The position numbers were made by a program, and so were the translations under genes. DNA of 9,288 nt from Actinomycetota bacterium (GTDB lineage: Bacteria; Actinomycetota; Thermoleophilia; Gaiellales; Gaiellaceae). Location of the stretch: contig JACDBY010000204.1 in assembly GCA_013694685.1 (NCBI GenBank), positions 1 through 9,288 of the forward strand, read 5' to 3'. Shown here piece after piece: positions 5,997 to 9,288 of this stretch. The notes below the pieces were generated by a model. That model made no database searches, was not told the origin of the DNA, and was given only the letters and a program-made list of their open reading frames with translations. The number at the start of each line of letters is the position of its first letter. Positions within the stretch are counted from its first letter, which is position 1.

Positions 5997-6769
5997 CAGG
6001 TTCCTGTGAACACAGGTGAACGCTTCTCCAGGAACGCGTTCACCCCTTCCGCGAAATCGGCGGTCCCGACCGACTCCCGCTGGAGCTCGGCCTCGAGCGC
6101 GAGCTGCGCTTCGAGCGCAGCATCGTACGCATGCTCGAAGAGCCGCTTCGTGCGCCCGATCGCGAGTGTCGGTCGAGCCGCCCATTCGGCGGCGAGCTCG
6201 GCGATCCTCGCCTCGAACTCCCCGGCGGGCACGACCTCCGAGACGAGACCCCACTCGAGCGCCTCTGCGGCCGAGAGGCGCCGGTTGGAGGTCATCCATT
6301 CGAACGCGCGCGAGAACCCGAGCAACCGATGGATGAACCAGGTGCCGCCCGCGTCCGGGATCAGGCCGATCCCGACGAAGCCCGGGACGAAGGTCGCCGC
6401 GGATGACGCGACGCGAACGTCGCAGGCGCAGGCGAACGAGAGACCTGCACCGGCCGCGGGCCCGTTGACGGCGGCGATCACCGGTTTTGCGAGCGAGCGG
6501 ACGAGTCGCACGTTCGGGTGGTAGGTCTCCTCGAGGGCCTCGTCGACCGTCCCCGCGACCGAGCCGAACTCCTTGAGGTCCTGTCCCGCGCAGAAGCCCT
6601 TGCCCGCGCCGGTGATCACGACCGCGCGCACCGATGCGTGCGCCGCGTCCGTCAGCGCATCCCGGAGCGCCACATGGAGCTCGCGGTTGAAGGCGTTATA
6701 GACCTCGGGCCGGTTGAACGTGATCGTCAGGACGGCGCCGTCGCGGCTCGTCAGCACCTCGTCGGCCAT
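5996..6769 (-). CDS. paaG: Enoyl-CoA hydratase/isomerase, PaaG-like epoxyphenylacetyl-CoA isomerase
   Basis: This 257-residue crotonase-fold enzyme has KGFCAGQDLKEF (57-68) and AAGAGLSFACACDV (105-118) forming the oxyanion hole, and GLIPDAGGTWFIHRLLG (135-151) with D139 as the likely catalytic acid. The FCAGQDL plus PD.GGTW pair is typical of PaaG, which turns the phenylacetyl-CoA epoxide into the oxepin-CoA. The Glu of the first hydratase site is absent (AGAGLSF where hydratases have GGG.EL), as in PaaG. This would be the next step after the epoxidase, yet it lies about 2.2 kb from paaD on the other strand. The ATG at 6769 is preceded by TAGGCT and seven bases, a likely leaderless start behind the repeat at 6793-6865. 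A generic short-chain enoyl-CoA isomerase is the alternative. Confidence 0.87.
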   Translation of the reverse strand: MADEVLTSRDGAVLTITFNRPEVYNAFNRELHVALRDALTDAAHASVRAVVITGAGKGFCAGQDLKEFGSVAGTVDEALEETYHPNVRLVRSLAKPVIAAVNGPAAGAGLSFACACDVRVASSAATFVPGFVGIGLIPDAGGTWFIHRLLGFSRAFEWMTSNRRLSAAEALEWGLVSEVVPAGEFEARIAELAAEWAARPTLAIGRTKRLFEHAYDAALEAQLALEAELQRESVGTADFAEGVNAFLEKRSPVFTGT

Positions 6770-6776
6770 GGCCGGG

Positions 6777-6782
6777 AGCCTA
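6777..6782 (-). promoter_or_regulatory. -10 box upstream of PaaG-like gene
   Basis: TAGGCT (TANNNT) on the minus strand is followed by seven bases, CCCGGCC, and the ATG at 6769, with no Shine-Dalgarno at a useful distance. This suggests an internal leaderless start in the minus-strand gene run. The matching -35 region falls within the palindromic repeat and shows no TTGACA-like match. Confidence 0.4.
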
Positions 6783-6792
6783 TAGCCCCCTC

Positions 6793-6865
6793 GTGTCGGA
6801 CTTCAGTCCGACACGTGCTCTGCCGTAACGGTCGCAAGAGCACGTGTCCGACTGAAGTCGGACAC
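6793..6865. repeat. Two-unit inverted REP/BIME-like element, family 1
   Basis: Unit one (6793-6821) is arm GTGTCGGAC, loop TTCA, arm GTCCGACAC and tail GTGCTCT. Unit two (6837-6865) is the same unit on the other strand, with stem pair C-G in place of G-C. Apart from that base pair the two 29-base units are exact inverted copies around a 15-base spacer that contains CCGTAACGG. The element fills most of the 111-bp gap between the two crotonase genes. In RNA it could fold as two hairpins or as one long stem, and might attenuate read-through or act as a terminator, though no U-tract follows. Confidence 0.85.
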
Positions 6866-6880
6866 AGGACACGAACCTCG

Positions 6881-7699
6881 TCAGCGCTTTTCTCTACTCG
6901 CGAGAAAGGCCTCGATCGCGTCCTTCGCCTCGTCACCGAGCATGGAGAGGGAGAGCCAGTCTCTGGCGTGGCCGATGGTCTGGTGCCACGCCAGGTCGCG
7001 CCACACGTTCAGCTGCCGCTTCGCATAGCGGGTCGTCTGCGGGAGCTTGCGCACGAGGCTCTCGACCCACCCGTCGACGACGGCGTCGAGCTCGGCCGCG
7101 GGGACAGCGCGGTTGACAAGGCCCCACTCGGCGGCCTGCGGGGCGGGGATCTCGTCGCAGAGGAACACGATCTCTCGCGCCCGCCGGTCGCCGACCATCA
7201 GCTGGAGCCACTGGGTCGCTCCGCCGGCGGGCACCGACCCGTGCTCGAGCCCGACGTGACGGATGAACGCGTCGTCGACGATGACCGAGAGGTCGCAGGC
7301 CATCTGCAACTCGTTGCCCCCTCCGACGGCGATCCCGTTGATCCGTGCGATCGTCGGCTTGCCGAGCTCGCGCAGCCGGTCGTGCATGTCGACGAACGCG
7401 CCGAACCACTTCCAGTACTCCTGGGGCTTCCCGACGAGCGTCTTCTCCCACGAGCGGAGGTCGGCGCCGACGCAGAATGCGCGACCCTCGCCGGTGACGA
7501 CGACGACGCGGATCTCGTCGTCCCAGGAGGCGTCCTCGCATGCCCGCGCGATCTCGCGAAGCATCCGAAAGTCGAACGCGTTGAGGACGTCCGGACGGTT
7601 GAGCCGGATCGTCGCGCGTGGCGGCGTCTTCTCGTAGCCGATCGTCTCGAACCCGAGGTCGGCCGGGTCCACCGGGCTCGGGTGGCTCGGTTGCGTCAT
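6881..7699 (-). CDS. Crotonase-family protein resembling ring hydrolase Oah/BamA
   Basis: This 272-residue enoyl-CoA hydratase/isomerase-superfamily protein has AFCVGADLRSWE (74-85), INGIAVGGGNELQMACDLSV (120-139) with E130 at the first classical hydratase Glu position, and VGLEHGSVPAGGATQWLQLMVG (149-170). The position of the second classical Glu is G150, and the LEHGS..AGGAT..L.LM.G segment resembles the KHGS..GGAT motif I recall from 6-oxocyclohex-1-ene-1-carbonyl-CoA hydrolases. It is therefore more likely a specialised acyl-CoA hydratase or ring hydrolase than a beta-oxidation enzyme; the substrate is unknown. Its ATG at 7699 overlaps the TGA of the EthD-like gene, so the frame open further upstream is ignored. 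The repeat at 6793-6865 separates it from the PaaG-like gene. Confidence 0.88.
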   Translation of the reverse strand: MTQPSHPSPVDPADLGFETIGYEKTPPRATIRLNRPDVLNAFDFRMLREIARACEDASWDDEIRVVVVTGEGRAFCVGADLRSWEKTLVGKPQEYWKWFGAFVDMHDRLRELGKPTIARINGIAVGGGNELQMACDLSVIVDDAFIRHVGLEHGSVPAGGATQWLQLMVGDRRAREIVFLCDEIPAPQAAEWGLVNRAVPAAELDAVVDGWVESLVRKLPQTTRYAKRQLNVWRDLAWHQTIGHARDWLSLSMLGDEAKDAIEAFLASREKR

Positions 7700-7977
7700 C
7701 CGTCCATCTCGGCGAAGTGCACCTGGAACGGCACGCCCATCGTCATGGCGTCCTTGCCGGTCGCCATGAACTCCGGCGTACGCGCCGCGGTCGTGAACGC
7801 ACCCATGTCGGCGAACTCCCACTCGGCGTAGTACGCGAAACGCGGCTCGCCCATGGGTGTTCCGAAGACCTTGCCGTGCCGGAAGGTTCCACCCGGAACC
7901 GCCCGGCAGAGCTCGGCGTGCTGCTCGTACCGATCGGGTTCCGGCTCGGCCTCGTAGACGACGAACACTCGGATCAC
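7696..7977 (-). CDS. EthD-domain small protein (dimeric ferredoxin-fold)
   Basis: This 93-residue protein starts IRVFVVYEAEPEPDRYEQHAELCRAVPG and contains FRHGKVFGTPMGEPRFAYYAEWEF and PEFMATGKDAM, a pattern of EthD/REDY-type small alpha-beta barrel proteins. These act as dimers, and roles as accessory or catalytic proteins in degradation clusters have been proposed, but no reaction can be assigned here. The GTG start at 7977 is supported by GGAGGAG at 7985-7991, seven bases upstream. Its TGA overlaps the ATG of the Oah-like crotonase, so the two are translated together and probably act on the same compound. The mqnD stop lies 43 bases upstream on the same strand. Confidence 0.8.
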   Translation of the reverse strand: MIRVFVVYEAEPEPDRYEQHAELCRAVPGGTFRHGKVFGTPMGEPRFAYYAEWEFADMGAFTTAARTPEFMATGKDAMTMGVPFQVHFAEMDG

Positions 7978-8020
7978 GATCCACTCCTCCTCTGCTCGGT
8001 GAGGGACACGCTCGATCCTC

Positions 8021-8842
8021 TCATTCGATCCAATCCACCGCCACGGGCCCGGGAAGCGCTCCGATCGCCTCGCCCCGCCGGAGCAGCTCGACGACGGCCG
8101 AGCGCCCCTCGTCCCCGTAGTCCTGCGTCAGGTCGTTGACGTACATCGCGACGAACCGGTCCGCCACCGCCGCGTCGATTCCACGCCCGAACTGGAGCGC
8201 GTACTCGAGCGCCTCGGCGCGATGCTCGAGCCCGCAGGTGATCGCCTCACGGAGGACGGCTGAGAGATCACGAGGGCGCTCGACGTCGCGGCGGGCGACG
8301 TTGACACCGAGCGGTAGCGGCAGGCCCGTCTCGAGGAGCCACCATTCCCCCAGATCGAGCGCCTTTACGAGCCCGTGCTCCGAGAACGTGAGCTGACCCT
8401 CGTGGATCAGGACGCCGGCGTCGGCGCGGCCGCTTGCAACCTCGTCGGGGATCTGCTCGAACGGGAGCTCACGGTAGGCGACCTCGCCCAGTACGAGCCG
8501 CAACGCGAGGAAGGCGGTCGTCATCGCGCCCGGGACGGCGATCTCGAGCCGCCGTAGCTCGTCGATCTCGAGCTTCTCACGGGCGACGACCACCGGCCCG
8601 TAGCCCGAGCCGATCGAGGCGCCGTGCGGGAGGAGCGCGTAGTCCTGCTGGACGAACGGGTACGCCGCGAGCGAGATTGCGGTCACCTCCAGCCGCGCCG
8701 CGCGCGCCCACTGATTCAGGGTCTGGATGTCGGCGAGCACCTGCTCGAAGCGAAAGCCCCGCGTGTCGACGAGATCCGTCGTGAGCGCCCAGTACATGAA
8801 CGCGTCGTCGGGGTCCGGGCTGTGGCCCACGCGGACATCCAC
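8021..8842 (-). CDS. mqnD: 1,4-dihydroxy-6-naphthoate synthase MqnD (futalosine menaquinone pathway)
   Basis: This 273-residue protein is MqnD, which makes 1,4-dihydroxy-6-naphthoate from cyclic dehypoxanthine futalosine in the alternative menaquinone route. It has the periplasmic-binding-protein-like fold of the family. Marks are GHSPDPDDAFMYWAL (6-20), DIQTLNQWA (38-46), the GASIGSGYGPVVVA stretch (74-87) and AGVLIHEGQLTF (142-153), where H147 matches the catalytic His of the Thermus enzyme. The start is a GTG at 8842 with no Shine-Dalgarno; TACCGT (8857-8852) is a possible -10 nine bases upstream. No other mqn gene is in the window. The neighbouring DtxR-family regulator is divergent and need not be related. 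Confidence 0.93.
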   Translation of the reverse strand: MDVRVGHSPDPDDAFMYWALTTDLVDTRGFRFEQVLADIQTLNQWARAARLEVTAISLAAYPFVQQDYALLPHGASIGSGYGPVVVAREKLEIDELRRLEIAVPGAMTTAFLALRLVLGEVAYRELPFEQIPDEVASGRADAGVLIHEGQLTFSEHGLVKALDLGEWWLLETGLPLPLGVNVARRDVERPRDLSAVLREAITCGLEHRAEALEYALQFGRGIDAAVADRFVAMYVNDLTQDYGDEGRSAVVELLRRGEAIGALPGPVAVDWIE

Positions 8843-8851
8843 GGCGGGCGG

Positions 8852-8857
8852 ACGGTA
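8852..8857 (-). promoter_or_regulatory. Possible -10 box of mqnD
   Basis: TACCGT on the minus strand fits TANNNT and lies nine bases before the GTG at 8842. This would leave a leader of only a few bases. The fit is weaker than at the other units because the spacing is longer. Confidence 0.3.
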
Positions 8858-8887
8858 GCCGACGGAGCTGCCCGACGCGCCGGTTCA

Positions 8888-8994
8888 CCGGGGACTGACC
8901 CTGGAGGGGTCTGTCCCCCGTACGACAGACGAACACCGAGGCGGCAGCGACGCCGGTCGCACGGGGGTCAGTCCCCTCCGGGGACAGACCCCGG
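8888..8994. repeat. Two-unit inverted palindromic repeat, family 2
   Basis: Unit one (8888-8921) folds as arm GGGGACTGACCC with arm GGGTCTGTCCCC around a short GGA-containing loop, with one T/T mismatch. Unit two (8961-8994) is its inverted copy, with arms GGGGTCAGTCCCC and GGGGACAGACCCC around TCC. Compared on one strand, the 34-base units differ at five positions. Four of these are A/T swaps that keep both hairpins paired, and the central mismatch is also kept. A 39-base spacer separates them. The element fills most of the 172-bp gap between mqnD and the divergent DtxR-family gene, so it lies in the promoter region of both. Confidence 0.85.
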
Positions 8995-9002
8995 AACCTC
9001 TC

Positions 9003-9008
9003 TAGACT
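9003..9008 (+). promoter_or_regulatory. -10 box of leaderless DtxR-family gene
   Basis: TAGACT is followed by CGCCCG, six bases, and the ATG at 9015. No Shine-Dalgarno is present. GGGACA (8981-8986), inside the right arm of the family-2 repeat, lies 16 bases upstream and matches four of six bases of TTGACA, so the repeat may supply a weak -35. Confidence 0.55.
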
Positions 9009-9014
9009 CGCCCG

Positions 9015-9288
9015 ATGGCTTCGCGGACGCCCCTCTCGGAAGCGATCCAGCACTACCTGCGAGGGATCTACAAGCTCGGCGCCTCGGGTGGGCGGGTCTC
9101 GACGACGGCGCTCGCACGCGAGCTGCACGTCTCGCCCGCGTCGGCGAGCGCGATGGTGAAGAAGCTCGCGGCGCTCGCGCTCGCCGAGCATGCGCCGTAC
9201 CGCGGCGTCTCGCTGACGGGGGAGGGTGAACGGGTGGCGCTCGAGGTGATCCGCCACCATCGGCTGCTCGAGCTCTATCTCGCCGAGA
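9015..9288 (+). CDS. DtxR/MntR-family metal-dependent regulator (partial, runs off window)
   Basis: The first 91 residues show the winged-helix DNA-binding part and the start of the metal/dimer domain: AIQHYLRGIYKLG (10-22), VSTTALARELHVSPASASAMVKKL (28-51), HAPYRGVSLTGEGERVALEVIRHHRLLELYLAE (59-91). These proteins repress iron or manganese uptake genes when loaded with Fe2+ or Mn2+. The position held by Met10 in DtxR and Asp8 in MntR is H13 here, so metal preference cannot be guessed; the RHHRLLE segment supplies the expected His and Glu. The ATG is supported by the leaderless -10 six bases upstream. The C-terminal half is outside the window. Confidence 0.92.
   Translation, partial: MASRTPLSEAIQHYLRGIYKLGASGGRVSTTALARELHVSPASASAMVKKLAALALAEHAPYRGVSLTGEGERVALEVIRHHRLLELYLAE

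Noticed and set aside
4737..6524. A 595-codon open frame on the plus strand opposite three minus-strand genes
   Set aside because: It is antisense to the proline racemase-family, DUF4389 and PaaG-like genes, all with clear family motifs. Its translation is rich in Arg, Asp, Glu and Val with no recognisable domain, as expected from a GC-rich mirror frame.
6793..6865. The inverted repeat as a rho-independent terminator or a CRISPR fragment
   Set aside because: No U-tract follows on either strand. There are only two units, in inverted and not direct orientation, with related copies inside paaD, so a REP/BIME-like element fits better.
6518..7831. A 437-codon open frame on the plus strand opposite the crotonase genes
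   Set aside because: It is antisense to two recognised crotonases and the EthD-like gene and crosses the intergenic repeat; it has no motif and is a mirror frame.
7700..7984. An upstream extension of the Oah-like crotonase
   Set aside because: The open frame overlaps the whole EthD-like gene. The ATG at 7699 overlapping that gene's stop fits the packing seen elsewhere.
8843..9014. A small gene or RNA between mqnD and the DtxR-family gene
   Set aside because: Apart from the two palindromic units and the -10 boxes, no coding frame with a start signal or RNA motif was recognised.

Overview
The window is very GC-rich and densely packed. Genes overlap by a few bases (ATGA, GTGA and TAGTG junctions), and several units start without a Shine-Dalgarno site, directly behind a TANNNT -10 box. 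Together with the protein repertoire and two families of short palindromic repeats, this suggests an actinobacterium, possibly of the Thermoleophilia type. The taxon is an inference; no rRNA or marker gene is present.

Layout. Positions 1-1197 (minus) carry the N-terminal part of a diacylglycerol kinase-like lipid kinase, cut by the window edge, behind a TetR-family repressor gene. A 36-bp divergent gap holds a perfect TetR-type operator and two back-to-back -10 boxes. Positions 1234-3755 (plus) are a compact phenylacetyl-CoA epoxidase operon, paaA-paaB-[34-codon paaC remnant]-paaC-paaD. It ends in a 3-base tail-to-tail overlap with vapC.

From 8842 down to 3752 everything reads on the minus strand: mqnD (futalosine menaquinone pathway), an EthD-like small protein, an Oah/BamA-like crotonase, a PaaG-like isomerase, a double-DUF4389 membrane protein with a start-codon problem, a proline racemase-family enzyme and a VapB/VapC toxin-antitoxin pair. 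At 9015 a DtxR/MntR-family regulator starts on the plus strand and runs off the window.

How the genes work together. PaaA/PaaB/PaaC with the maturation factor PaaD would epoxidise phenylacetyl-CoA. The PaaG-like crotonase at 5996-6769 could isomerise the epoxide to the oxepin. The divergent TetR protein is probably the PaaR-like repressor of the operon. The reductase paaE, the ligase paaK and the ring-opening enzyme paaZ are not in the window.

Most notable points: (1) the mirror-symmetric leaderless promoter pair around the TetR operator; (2) a 34-codon relic of a second paaC, coupled at both ends; (3) a PaaC that keeps all six diiron-ligand positions; (4) a REP-like hairpin that codes for residues 4-13 of PaaD; (5) two-unit inverted repeats of two families, with compensatory base-pair changes between copies; (6) a DUF4389 gene whose Shine-Dalgarno/GTG start is out of frame with its conserved body.
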